DNA from: Paenibacillus sp. EZ-K15
Lineage (GTDB): Bacteria; Bacillota; Bacilli; Paenibacillales; Paenibacillaceae
Direction: 5' to 3'
Assembly (NCBI RefSeq): GCF_002573715.1
Contig: NZ_PDHM01000027.1
Location: 62,001 to 126,000, forward strand
DNA length: 64,000 bases
Within the stretch, counting starts at the first letter, position 1. The number at the start of each line of letters is the position of its first letter. This document shows positions 17,149-25,664 of the stretch, in pieces. The position numbers were made by a program, and so were the translations under genes. The notes under the pieces are model-generated. The model was not told where the DNA came from. It made no database searches and saw only the letters and a list, made by a program, of their open reading frames with translations.

Positions 17149-17922
17149 ATGGCTCTTATGCAATGTCGCTTTTACTCGGAGGTACTCGGTCTCAGCACGT
17201 CCATGACCGTCATTCTCCCTCAGCAAACCTCTTCGCAGATCGGTATGACCAATCATGCCAAAAGCGGTCTGCATCCGACGCTCTTCCTGCTGCACGGCCT
17301 GTCCGACGACGATTCCATCTGGCTGCGCAGAACCTCCATTGAACGCTATGTGGCCGAGATGGGCATTGCCGTCGTGATGCCGCAAGTTCACCGCAGCTTC
17401 TATACCGACATGGAATACGGCGGCAAATACTGGACCTTCATCAGTCAGGAGCTGCCGGCCATTGCCCGTTCCTTCTTCCCGCTATCCCACGCAAGAGAAG
17501 ATAACTTTGTCGCCGGCTTGTCCATGGGCGGATATGGGGCATTCAAGCTGGCGCTCCGCTGTCCGGAATCCTTTGCCGCGGCTGCCAGTTTGTCGGGCGC
17601 GCTCGATATGGCGGGTCATGTCCAGAGGAATGAGGCCTTGTTTGAACATCGATTAGTCTACGGAGATCGAGACATTACCGATACCGACAACGATCTGTTA
17701 TGGCTGCTTCAGCAAGTCGAACGATCGGAGGGGCCTAAGCCGCTGCTGTATCAATGCTGTGGAACCGAAGACTTCCTCTATGAAGACAATCAAGCGTTCC
17801 GCAAAGCCTGCGAAGAAACCTCCCTCAATCTCACCTATATGGAAGGCCCGGGCGATCATGATTGGGGATATTGGGATACCCGCATTCAGGATGTTCTGAA
17901 GTGGCTTCCACTGAAGGCCTGA
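17149..17922 (+). CDS. Alpha/beta-hydrolase, putative esterase (EstA/FrmB-like)
   Basis: Cytoplasmic hydrolase of 257 residues in the esterase-D/tributyrin esterase group. The nucleophile is Ser125 in GLSMGGYGA. An oxyanion-hole region reads LLHGLSDDDSIWLRRT, and the likely catalytic histidine is in GPGDHDWGYWD near the end, with the acid probably in the CCGTEDFLYEDN region. There is no signal peptide. Family members hydrolyse short acyl esters or S-formylglutathione, and the true substrate cannot be read from sequence. The ATG follows AAAGGGG. The gene stands alone, convergent with the arginine cluster. Confidence 0.86.
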   Translation: MALMQCRFYSEVLGLSTSMTVILPQQTSSQIGMTNHAKSGLHPTLFLLHGLSDDDSIWLRRTSIERYVAEMGIAVVMPQVHRSFYTDMEYGGKYWTFISQELPAIARSFFPLSHAREDNFVAGLSMGGYGAFKLALRCPESFAAAASLSGALDMAGHVQRNEALFEHRLVYGDRDITDTDNDLLWLLQQVERSEGPKPLLYQCCGTEDFLYEDNQAFRKACEETSLNLTYMEGPGDHDWGYWDTRIQDVLKWLPLKA

Positions 17923-17993
17923 TAAACCTATAGTCACACCATGACATGCCAGCAGTTTGAATTCGGCAATGCAAGATATGGCGAATCTCATCA

Positions 17994-18094
17994 TTATAAG
18001 AAAGACGACGTAGATTCTCAGAAGACGAAGACGGATTTGCTTGCGATATCAGGGGGACCACGCTTCGAAGTTTATACTTTCTGATATCATAAAA
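17994..18094 (+). repeat. Dispersed palindromic repeat, copy D
   Basis: It begins ATAAGAAAGACGACG and contains CTTGCGATATCAG. It ends in a right part whose CTGATATC (18081-18088) pairs with GATATCAG (18045-18052). The right end matches copy E at 9722, and the left part resembles copy C at 54207. It lies in the esterase-argH convergent gap. Confidence 0.6.
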
Positions 18095-18131
18095 AGGTGG
18101 ATCAGCAAACTTATCGTTTGCCGATCCACCT
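18090..18131 (-). terminator. Intrinsic terminator of the arginine cluster (argH)
   Basis: A 16-base stem with one mismatch (18095-18110 with 18116-18131) is followed on the minus strand by TTTTT. It lies 25 bases after the argH stop. Confidence 0.85.
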
Positions 18132-18156
18132 CTATTTTTTCTACCGTAATATGCCG

Positions 18157-19572
18157 TTACTCAACATTCCCTTGGCGGAGACCCAACCATTCTTCCGTAG
18201 TCTGAAGGGTCTGCACGCTGCGATCAATGGCCGCCTTCACTTGCTCGGTTGCCGTGCCGCCGTAAACGTTACGCGCATTGACCACCGTCTCCGGTTGAAG
18301 GACGCCATAAATGGAGTCGTCGAACAGCTCCGAGAACTGCTTGAACTCATCCAGCGTCAGGTCCAGCAGATACTTGTTGTTCTGGATACAGTACAATACA
18401 GTCTTGCCGATCACTTCGTGCGCCTGACGGAAAGGAAGCCCTTTGCCAACCAGGAAGTCCGCGATGTCGGTTGCGTTCGAGAAGTCGGTATTCACCGCTT
18501 CGCGCATGCGGCCTTTGTTGACCTTCATCGTGGCGATCATCGGCGCGAACAGCTGCAATGCGCCTTCCAGCGTAGCCACCGTATCGAACATGCCCTCTTT
18601 GTCTTCCTGCATATCCTTGTTATAAGCAAGCGGCAGGGACTTCAGCACGGTGAGAAGACCCATTAGATTGCCGTATACACGTCCGGTTTTGCCGCGAACA
18701 AGCTCAGGCACATCCGGATTCTTCTTCTGCGGCATAATGCTGCTGCCCGTGCAGAACGCATCATCCAGCTCGATAAAGTTGAACTCCGTGCTGCTCCAAA
18801 GCACCAGCTCCTCGCTTAAGCGGGACAAGTGCATCATGATGATGGAAGCATCCGAGAGGAATTCCAGGATGAAGTCGCGGTCGCTGACCGCATCCAGACT
18901 GTTCTCGTAAACACCATCAAACCCAAGCTGCTCTGCCACGAAATGGCGGTCGATCGGGAACGTTGTACCCGCAAGCGCGCCTGCCCCGAGCGGCAACACG
19001 TTAATACGCTTATAGCTGTCGATCAGACGGTCGATATCCCGCTGAAACATGGACACGTAAGCCATCAGATGATGCGCGAACAGAATCGGCTGTGCACGCT
19101 GCAGATGCGTATACCCCGGAATAATCGTATCCAGGTTATCCTTGGCTTGTCCGATCAATGCGGTTTGCAGCTCATGCAGCATGCCAGTCAGCGCCACCAC
19201 GCGGTTACGTAAATACAGATGCATGTCCGTAGCCACTTGATCGTTACGGCTGCGGCCTGTGTGGAGCTTGCCGCCGACAGGTCCGATTTCCTCAATCAGA
19301 TTCTTCTCGATGTTCATATGAATATCCTCATCCGATACGGAGAACTCGATGCTGCCCTCACGGATGCGCTCCAACACCTTGTTCAAGCCAGCCTTGATCG
19401 TCTCCACGTCTTCGGCCGGCACGATGCCGCATTTGCCCAGCATGGACACATGCGCAAGGCTTCCCTGGATATCCTCTTCGGCCAGCTGCTTGTCAAAACC
19501 GATGGATGCCGTATATTCCTCTACCAATGCGTTGGTCTGCTTCGTAAAGCGTCCGCCCCATAACTTGCTCAC
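18157..19572 (-). CDS. argH: Argininosuccinate lyase
   Basis: Last step of arginine synthesis: argininosuccinate to arginine and fumarate, a cytoplasmic tetramer. The fumarase/aspartase signature GSSIMPQKKNPD is complete, and the N-terminus MSKLWGGRF with TASIGFDKQL is characteristic. The start is the GTG at 19572, preceded by AGAGGGG. This gives 471 residues, close to the usual 460-470. The longer in-frame start at 19629 adds a tail not seen in the family. The ribosome site is partly buried in a hairpin (19580-19606). It is the last gene of the arg run, with a strong terminator behind it. Confidence 0.96.
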   Translation of the reverse strand: MSKLWGGRFTKQTNALVEEYTASIGFDKQLAEEDIQGSLAHVSMLGKCGIVPAEDVETIKAGLNKVLERIREGSIEFSVSDEDIHMNIEKNLIEEIGPVGGKLHTGRSRNDQVATDMHLYLRNRVVALTGMLHELQTALIGQAKDNLDTIIPGYTHLQRAQPILFAHHLMAYVSMFQRDIDRLIDSYKRINVLPLGAGALAGTTFPIDRHFVAEQLGFDGVYENSLDAVSDRDFILEFLSDASIIMMHLSRLSEELVLWSSTEFNFIELDDAFCTGSSIMPQKKNPDVPELVRGKTGRVYGNLMGLLTVLKSLPLAYNKDMQEDKEGMFDTVATLEGALQLFAPMIATMKVNKGRMREAVNTDFSNATDIADFLVGKGLPFRQAHEVIGKTVLYCIQNNKYLLDLTLDEFKQFSELFDDSIYGVLQPETVVNARNVYGGTATEQVKAAIDRSVQTLQTTEEWLGLRQGNVE

Positions 19573-19579
19573 AACACTT

Positions 19580-19606
19580 GCCCCTCTCTGTTTAAGGCAG
19601 AGGGCC
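19580..19606 (-). promoter_or_regulatory. Hairpin covering the argH ribosome site
   Basis: On the minus strand GCCCTCTG pairs with CAGAGAGGGGC across a TTAAA-centred loop, with one or two bulges. The 3' arm contains the AGAGGGG ribosome site of argH. Folding would reduce argH initiation. Confidence 0.45.
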
Positions 19607-19702
19607 GCTTCCCGCTTAAGAAGTCCCATTCATCCCGGTTGCGCGAGAATCAGCGGAGCTCCCTAGCATGAAACGGCCTTCAGCCTGTTCATTATTGTAA
19701 AC

Positions 19703-20935
19703 TTATTGATTCTGGTTCACGCCGGTTGCCACTTTCAAACGCAATGCATTCAAGCGGATAAAGCCGGTCGCATCGCCCTGATCATAAGCTTGCGTCGGAT
19801 CGGCTTCCATCGTTGCGATATCCGGGTTGTACAGACTGACCGGACTCTTCACGCCTGCGCCGATAATGTTGCCTTTGTACAGCTTCACGCGCACCGTACC
19901 GGATACGTTCTTCTGGCTCTCCGTTACCAGCGCTTGCAGTGCCAGACGCTCCGGCGCAAACCAGAAACCGTTATAAACCAAGGTACTATAGCGGGTAATC
20001 AGGCTGTCGCGCAGGTTCATCACTTCACGGTCCATCGTGATGGATTCCATTTTGCGATGAGCGGTGAACAGGATGGTTCCGCCTGGCGTCTCGTAGACAC
20101 CGCGGCTCTTCATGCCAACGAAACGGTTCTCTACCATATCCACGCGACCGATGCCGTGTTTGCCACCCAGCTCGTTGAGCTTCTCCATTACTTGAAGCGG
20201 ACTCATCGATTCGCCGTTCAGCGCAACGACATTCCCTTGCTCAAACGTAAGCTCGAGGTATTCCGCCTCGTCTGGTGCATCCTCAGGCGATACGCTGAGC
20301 AGGTACATATCCTTGCTATCCTCTGCACTTGCATCGAACCAAGGATCTTCCAGCACACCGCTCTCATAACTGATATGGAGCAGGTTGCGGTCCATGGAGT
20401 AGGATTTGGCTGCAGATGCCGTTACCGGAATGCCGTGCACTTCCGCGTAAGCAATCATCTCTGCGCGTCCCGGGAAGGAGTTGCGGAACTCCTCGATGCG
20501 CCAAGGCGCGATCACTTCAATGTCCGGTGCCAAGCCGGCTACGCCCAGCTCAAAACGAACCTGGTCGTTTCCTTTACCGGTAGCGCCGTGCGCAATCGCC
20601 GTTGCGCCTTCGGCACGAGCGATATCCACCATGCGTTTAGCAATCAATGGACGCGCGATGCTGGTCCCGAGCAGGTACTGCCCTTCGTACATGGCACCCG
20701 CCTGGAACATCGGATAGATGAAATCCGTTGCAAATTCGTCGCGCAGATCGTCGATGTATACTTTGGAGGCGCCTGTCGCCAGCGCTTTTTCCTCAAGTCC
20801 GTCCAGCTCTTCCTTCTGGCCGATATCAGCCGTGAAAGCAATGATCTCCGCATCGTAGGTTTCTTTCAGCCACTTCAGAATAACGGACGTATCCAGGCCA
20901 CCGGAATACGCCAGTACGATTTTTTGTTTTGCCAT
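19703..20935 (-). CDS. argG: Argininosuccinate synthase
   Basis: Joins citrulline and aspartate to argininosuccinate using ATP. The N-terminal nucleotide-binding P-loop AYSGGLDTS starts at residue 8. Further family blocks visible are GATGKGNDQVRFE and SYESGVLEDPWFD. At 410 residues it has the normal length (about 400-410). The ATG at 20935 follows AGAGAGGGAG, and a longer start at 20965 is unnecessary. argH follows after about 130 bases. This pair also stands together in Bacillus subtilis, though there it is separate from the rest of the pathway. Confidence 0.97.
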   Translation of the reverse strand: MAKQKIVLAYSGGLDTSVILKWLKETYDAEIIAFTADIGQKEELDGLEEKALATGASKVYIDDLRDEFATDFIYPMFQAGAMYEGQYLLGTSIARPLIAKRMVDIARAEGATAIAHGATGKGNDQVRFELGVAGLAPDIEVIAPWRIEEFRNSFPGRAEMIAYAEVHGIPVTASAAKSYSMDRNLLHISYESGVLEDPWFDASAEDSKDMYLLSVSPEDAPDEAEYLELTFEQGNVVALNGESMSPLQVMEKLNELGGKHGIGRVDMVENRFVGMKSRGVYETPGGTILFTAHRKMESITMDREVMNLRDSLITRYSTLVYNGFWFAPERLALQALVTESQKNVSGTVRVKLYKGNIIGAGVKSPVSLYNPDIATMEADPTQAYDQGDATGFIRLNALRLKVATGVNQNQ

Positions 20936-21041
20936 GGTTAAACTCCCTCTCTTTGTTACTAACAACCCTGTCGTTCATTATACTAAAGATAACGTCCATT
21001 GACGCATTTTCATAGAGAATATCACTCTGTAATAAAAGGCT

Positions 21042-21998
21042 TTATGCCATCAAAGCAACCATCAAAGCCTTCTGAGCATGGAGACGGTTCTCAGCCTGAT
21101 CGAAAATAACGGAATTGGCACCGTCAATCACGCCTTCGCTAACCTCTTCGCCACGGTGGGCCGGAAGACAATGCAGGAACAAGTAATCCGGCTTCGCTGC
21201 CTTCACCAGCTCCTCATTCACCTGGTAGTCTGCAAACGCGGCTTCCCGCTGTGCCTGCTCCTCTTCAAAGCCCATGCTTGCCCATACATCCGTATAGATC
21301 ACATCCGCATCCTTCGCGGCTTCGATCGGGTCTTGGGTGATCGTGATTTTGCCGCCCGTTTGCGCTGCGATCTCCTCGCTCAGCTTCACGATGCTGGCAT
21401 CCGCCTCGTAGCCCTTGGGACTGGCCACAGCCACATGCATGCCCATCTTGGCTCCGCCAATCAGGAGTGAATGCGCCATATTGTTGCCATCGCCGATAAA
21501 GGCCATTTTGAGGCCTTTCAGCTTGCCTTTGTGCTCCAGCACGGTCTGCAAATCAGCCAGTACCTGACATGGATGCGCCATGTCGCTCAGACCGTTGATA
21601 ACCGGAATTGAGGAATATTTTGCCAGGTTGATCACATTGTCGTGCCCGAAGGTACGGATCATCAGGCCGTCCAAATAACGGGACATCACCTGCGCCGTAT
21701 CGCTGATCGGTTCGCCACGCCCGAGCTGAATATCGTTTTTGCTTAAAAAGAGTGCATGTCCGCCCAGCTGGAACATGCCAGCCTCGAACGACACCCGCGT
21801 CCGCGTGGACGACTTCTCAAAAATCAAACCGATTGTCTTGCCTTTCAGCGGCTGATAGACTTCACCGTTCTTCTGCTTGCGTTTGATCTCAATCGCCGAA
21901 TCGAGCAAGAACTGAATCTCTTCCGTTGAGTATTCATCCAGCTCGATCATATCCCGCCCTTTCAGGCTCAATTCCTTCACTTGTCCGCTTGCGGCCAT
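21042..21998 (-). CDS. argF: Ornithine carbamoyltransferase
   Basis: Forms citrulline from ornithine and carbamoyl phosphate. The carbamoyl-phosphate motif SSTRTR, the ornithine motif HPCQVLAD and the C-terminal HCLPAHRGEEV with its reactive cysteine are intact. At 318 residues it has standard length. The second ATG (21998) is preferred, because AAGGAGG stands nine bases before it and only three before the first ATG. It follows argD by about 60 bases on the same strand. No carbamoyl-phosphate synthase gene lies in the window. Confidence 0.97.
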   Translation of the reverse strand: MAASGQVKELSLKGRDMIELDEYSTEEIQFLLDSAIEIKRKQKNGEVYQPLKGKTIGLIFEKSSTRTRVSFEAGMFQLGGHALFLSKNDIQLGRGEPISDTAQVMSRYLDGLMIRTFGHDNVINLAKYSSIPVINGLSDMAHPCQVLADLQTVLEHKGKLKGLKMAFIGDGNNMAHSLLIGGAKMGMHVAVASPKGYEADASIVKLSEEIAAQTGGKITITQDPIEAAKDADVIYTDVWASMGFEEEQAQREAAFADYQVNEELVKAAKPDYLFLHCLPAHRGEEVSEGVIDGANSVIFDQAENRLHAQKALMVALMA

Positions 21999-22055
21999 AT
22001 CCATCAGCCTCCTTAACCATGCTGTTATTGTCCAAAATGCTGCTGCACGATCCTT

Positions 22056-23276
22056 CTATGCTTGGCTAACCGCCGTATGCTCATGTATAAGTTCCGTAAC
22101 AATCGATACCGCCTGGTCGATCTCTTGTTTTGTGACGTACAGATTCGGAAGCAGCCTGATCACATTCGGTCCTGCCGTTACGAACAGCAGCCCGCGGCTC
22201 TGTCCTTTCAGTACCAGCTCGCCAACTGGTTCAGCGCATTCGATGCCGATCAGCAGTCCTTTACCCCGGATCGCCTTCACAAAAGGATGACTGCCCAGGC
22301 TCTCATTCAGCTTGGTCATCAAATATTCTCCAGCTTCGGCCGCGCGCTGCGGCACGTTGTCTTCCAGCATCGTCTCGATGGTGGCCTGGATAACGGCGCT
22401 GGCAATCGGCGTGCCGCCAAACGTCGTGGCATGGCTTCCTGCCGTGAAGGCTTCGCGCAAGTAAGCTTTGCCCAGCATCGCGCCAACCGGGAACCCGGAA
22501 CCGAGCCCTTTGGCTACGGTAAAAATATCCGGCTCAATGCCGTAATGCTCGTGCGCAAACAGCTTGCCGGTTCGGCCCATGCCCGTCTGCACCTCGTCGA
22601 CAATCAGCAGCAGTCCGTGCTTCTTGCACTGCCCGGTGACGGCTTGCAGGAACTCCGGCTCCACCGGATGCACGCCGCCCTCCGCCTGCACCATTTCGAT
22701 CATGATGGCGGCGGTGTTGTCGTTAATGGCCGCTTCCAGTGCCGGAAGGTCATGCAGCGGAACGCTTTTGAAGCCTGCCGGAAGCGGAAGGAAGCCTTCC
22801 TTTACCTTATCCTGGCCGGTTGCCGTCAGCGTAGCCAACGTCCGTCCATGGAAGGACTGCGTAAACGTAATGACCTCGTACCGTCCCGTTCCCTTCACCT
22901 TCTGATGGTAGCGGCGCGCCAGCTTAATGGCCGCTTCGTTCGCTTCGGCTCCGCTGTTGCAGAAAAAAACGGCGTCAGCGCAGGTGTTGGCTGTCAGCAG
23001 CTCAGCTGCTTTTTCCTGACCGGGAATGTGGAACAGGTTCGAGACATGCCACAATTCATCCAGTTGGGCCTTCAGCTTCTCTTTCACCTTTACCGGAGCA
23101 TGGCCGAGATTCGTTACCGCCAGACCGGCCATAAAATCAAGATATTTGTTGCCTTGATCGTCCCATAACCAGCTGCCTTCCCCTTTGACCAGGGCGATTG
23201 GATATCTGGCATACGTTTGGAACAATGAGCTTTCATTCGCTGCTTTAACACCGCCTGCTGCTGATTCTTTTCCCAT
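22056..23276 (-). CDS. argD: Acetylornithine aminotransferase
   Basis: PLP-dependent class-III aminotransferase that makes N-acetylornithine from the semialdehyde. Visible blocks are NSGAEANEAAIKLAR, the aspartate motif DEVQTGMGRTG, and the PLP-lysine context TVAKGLGSG. With a start at 23276 (MGKESAAGG) it has about 406 residues. The frame is open upstream to 23369, but those extra residues lack family similarity. AAGGAG lies 12 bases before this ATG and three before an in-frame GTG at 23285, so the exact start is uncertain. Confidence 0.95.
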   Translation of the reverse strand: MGKESAAGGVKAANESSLFQTYARYPIALVKGEGSWLWDDQGNKYLDFMAGLAVTNLGHAPVKVKEKLKAQLDELWHVSNLFHIPGQEKAAELLTANTCADAVFFCNSGAEANEAAIKLARRYHQKVKGTGRYEVITFTQSFHGRTLATLTATGQDKVKEGFLPLPAGFKSVPLHDLPALEAAINDNTAAIMIEMVQAEGGVHPVEPEFLQAVTGQCKKHGLLLIVDEVQTGMGRTGKLFAHEHYGIEPDIFTVAKGLGSGFPVGAMLGKAYLREAFTAGSHATTFGGTPIASAVIQATIETMLEDNVPQRAAEAGEYLMTKLNESLGSHPFVKAIRGKGLLIGIECAEPVGELVLKGQSRGLLFVTAGPNVIRLLPNLYVTKQEIDQAVSIVTELIHEHTAVSQA

Positions 23277-23510
23277 GACCTTCACACACTCCTTTGCATA
23301 TGGCATTGCTTCGTGTTTCACAATTGGAACATCTCCCGATAAGGGCATCCATTTATGCTTAACCAACACTGCGAATTCGGATCATTCCTCCGATCCCTGT
23401 TGCCCACAGAATTTTATTGAATGATGTAAACTAGGATAAATTCCGTGGACAAAGGGGCACGCTTCGCTTCTCCGGAATGATTCCGCCTTCTCCGTTGAAG
23501 TTTTCATATA

Positions 23511-23537
23511 GTTACGGTTTGAATATCAAATCGTAAC
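23511..23537. repeat. Inverted repeat in the argB-argD gap
   Basis: GTTACGGTTTGA pairs with TCAAATCGTAAC around a short AT loop, with one mismatched pair. It lies 15-40 bases beyond the argB start in the direction of argD's 3' flank. There is no T-tract, so it is not an ordinary terminator. It could be a processing or regulatory hairpin, or part of an intergenic repeat. Confidence 0.5.
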
Positions 23538-23551
23538 TTGTTCCATCCTTA

Positions 23552-24388
23552 CTACATCCGCACGATGCGCGTTCCCAGCACTTCTCCACCCAACACTCGG
23601 CTCAGTACATTCGGCTCGCTTCCGTCCACGATGACGACCTCGCTCACTTTGCCGTGAATGCAGCTGATGGCCGCTCTGACCTTCGGTATCATGCCGCCGT
23701 AGATTTCGCCTGTTCCGATCATGTCCTCGATCTCCTGCACCGTCACGGTCGGAAGCACCCGCTTCTCGCCGCCTGCTCCCTTCATGATCCCGGGCACGTC
23801 GGTGACAACGATCATCCGGTACACCCCCAGGTGGGAGGCAACGGCACCGGCCGCCGTATCTGCATTAATGTTGTAGCGCTGACCGGATGGATCCACCCCG
23901 ATCGGTGCAACTACAGGCATATAGCCCATTTCCAGCACGCCGCTCAGAATTGACGACTTCACAAATGTCACATCGCCGACCCAGCCAACCTCCGCGTGGT
24001 TCGTCACCGGTTTGGCCTCAATCAGTCCGCCGTCCGAGCCGGACAAGCCGATAGCAGAGCCGCCCACGCTTTGAATCCGCCTTACGATCTGTTTATTGAT
24101 GGTGCCCGCAAGGACCATCTCCACGACATCCAGCACATCCTCCGTCGTCTTGCGCAGCCCGTTCACAAACTCGGTCTCAATACCGAGTTTCTCCAGATTG
24201 CCGGAGATCGCGGGTCCACCGCCATGAACGATAACAGGTTTGACTCCATTTTGCTGCAGATCCTTTAAATCCTCGAAGAAGCTGTCAGGAAGCGCAGCGA
24301 GCGTGCTGCCGCCGCATTTCATGACAAACGTATCTGCACCTGTTGTTTGGACCGACAACGTATCCTTTTGATCGATCGTGCTCTTCAT
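23552..24388 (-). CDS. argB: Acetylglutamate kinase
   Basis: Phosphorylates N-acetylglutamate, usually the feedback-controlled step. The substrate and nucleotide motifs KCGGSTL (about 24-30) and VIVHGGGPAIS are present, with NINADTAAG towards the C-terminus. At 278 residues it is slightly longer than the Bacillus enzyme because of about 20 extra N-terminal residues. The ATG follows GGAGGAGA, which supports that start. It lies about 30 bases after argJ. The N-terminal helix typical of arginine-inhibited hexameric forms is not obvious. Confidence 0.96.
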   Translation of the reverse strand: MKSTIDQKDTLSVQTTGADTFVMKCGGSTLAALPDSFFEDLKDLQQNGVKPVIVHGGGPAISGNLEKLGIETEFVNGLRKTTEDVLDVVEMVLAGTINKQIVRRIQSVGGSAIGLSGSDGGLIEAKPVTNHAEVGWVGDVTFVKSSILSGVLEMGYMPVVAPIGVDPSGQRYNINADTAAGAVASHLGVYRMIVVTDVPGIMKGAGGEKRVLPTVTVQEIEDMIGTGEIYGGMIPKVRAAISCIHGKVSEVVIVDGSEPNVLSRVLGGEVLGTRIVRM

Positions 24389-24419
24389 AGCCGTCTCCTC
24401 CGTCCTACTGAATATTTAT

Positions 24420-25646
24420 CTACGTACGATAAGCTGCATTAATGCGGACATAGTCATAAGTTAAATCACAGCCCCAGGCCGTAGCCGAGCCATTTCCGAT
24501 ATGCAGCTTCACGTCAATATCCACGGTTTCACCCTGGAGGTAAACCAGAGCCGCATCCTCGTCAAAAGCAACGGGCCTTGACTGCTCCAGCACCGAAATC
24601 GGACCGATGGCAATATCCACCGTCTCCGGATTGACCGGACGGCCCGCACGGCCGACAGCCGCAATAATGCGTCCCCAGTTAGCATCTGCGCCGAACACCG
24701 CAGATTTGACCAGGCTGGAACCAATGATCGTCTTGGCGATGGCTTGCGCGTCATCGTCGCTTTCGGCGCCGTTCACGCGAACCTCGATCAGGCGGGAAGC
24801 TCCCTCTCCGTCACGTGCAATCGCCTTCGCCAGCTGCTGGCACACATAATGGAATCCGGCTGCAAATGCATCCCAATCCGGATGCTCCGGCGATAGCACG
24901 TCATGTCCTGCCAGGCCGCTGGCCATCGCAACCAGCATATCGTTGGTGCTTGTATCCCCATCCACCGTAATCATATTAAAGGTCAGGTTGGTCGTTTGGC
25001 GCAGCAGCAGCTGCAGCGCTTCCTGACCAATGACCGCATCTGTCGTCATGAATCCGAGCATGGTCGCCATGTTCGGATGAATCATCCCCGACCCCTTCGC
25101 CGTTCCGGCGATAGTCACCTTCGTACCGTTAACTTGTACGGTGACGCAGGCTTCCTTTTTCACGAGATCGGTTGTCAAAATCGCCTGGCTGAAGCTTTCA
25201 GCCCCCTCGCTTCCGCCGCTGAGTCGTGCAGGCAGGCCGGCGATACCCGAGGAAACGCGGTCCATCTTCAGCAGTTCCCCGATGACTCCCGTTGAGGCGA
25301 CAGCCACATCGTTCTCATCCAGACCGAATTGCGCAGATGTGCTAGCTCGCATCGTATAAGCATCCTCTTCACCCTGCTTACCTGTACAGGCGTTGGCGTT
25401 CCCGCTATTGACGACGATAGCGCGAAGCTTACCGTCCTGCAGGCTTTCACGCGTCACCTTCAGTGGTGCCGCTTGAATGAGGTTTGTCGTGTATACAGCA
25501 GCCGCCACGGCAGGCACATCACATACAATGACGCCCAGATCGTTACGGTCGGTTTTCTTAAGTCCACAGTGGAGTCCAGCAGCTTTAAACCCTTGCGGTG
25601 TTACGATGCTGCCCCCATCAATAATCGCAAACATATTCTCTCCCAT
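24420..25646 (-). CDS. argJ: Bifunctional ornithine acetyltransferase / N-acetylglutamate synthase
   Basis: Recycles the acetyl group from N-acetylornithine to glutamate. In many Bacillota it also makes N-acetylglutamate from acetyl-CoA, and no argA or argE is visible in this cluster. The protein is processed into alpha and beta chains at the threonine in MATMLGFMTTDA, which is intact. Length is 408 residues. Two ATGs, 25646 and 25634, are both possible. The first is seven bases after GGGGA. It is 18 bases downstream of argC. Whether it is truly bifunctional cannot be read from sequence alone. Confidence 0.95.
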   Translation of the reverse strand: MGENMFAIIDGGSIVTPQGFKAAGLHCGLKKTDRNDLGVIVCDVPAVAAAVYTTNLIQAAPLKVTRESLQDGKLRAIVVNSGNANACTGKQGEEDAYTMRASTSAQFGLDENDVAVASTGVIGELLKMDRVSSGIAGLPARLSGGSEGAESFSQAILTTDLVKKEACVTVQVNGTKVTIAGTAKGSGMIHPNMATMLGFMTTDAVIGQEALQLLLRQTTNLTFNMITVDGDTSTNDMLVAMASGLAGHDVLSPEHPDWDAFAAGFHYVCQQLAKAIARDGEGASRLIEVRVNGAESDDDAQAIAKTIIGSSLVKSAVFGADANWGRIIAAVGRAGRPVNPETVDIAIGPISVLEQSRPVAFDEDAALVYLQGETVDIDVKLHIGNGSATAWGCDLTYDYVRINAAYRT

Positions 25647-25664
25647 GTCTGTATCCCCAGCCGC

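Noticed and set aside
19706..20941. 411-codon open frame antisense to argG
   Set aside because: It mirrors argG with no ribosome site and a low-complexity His/Gln/Arg-rich product, typical of a shadow frame.
22062..23168. 368-codon plus-strand frame opposite argD
   Set aside because: Shadow of argD; no ribosome site or recognisable motif.
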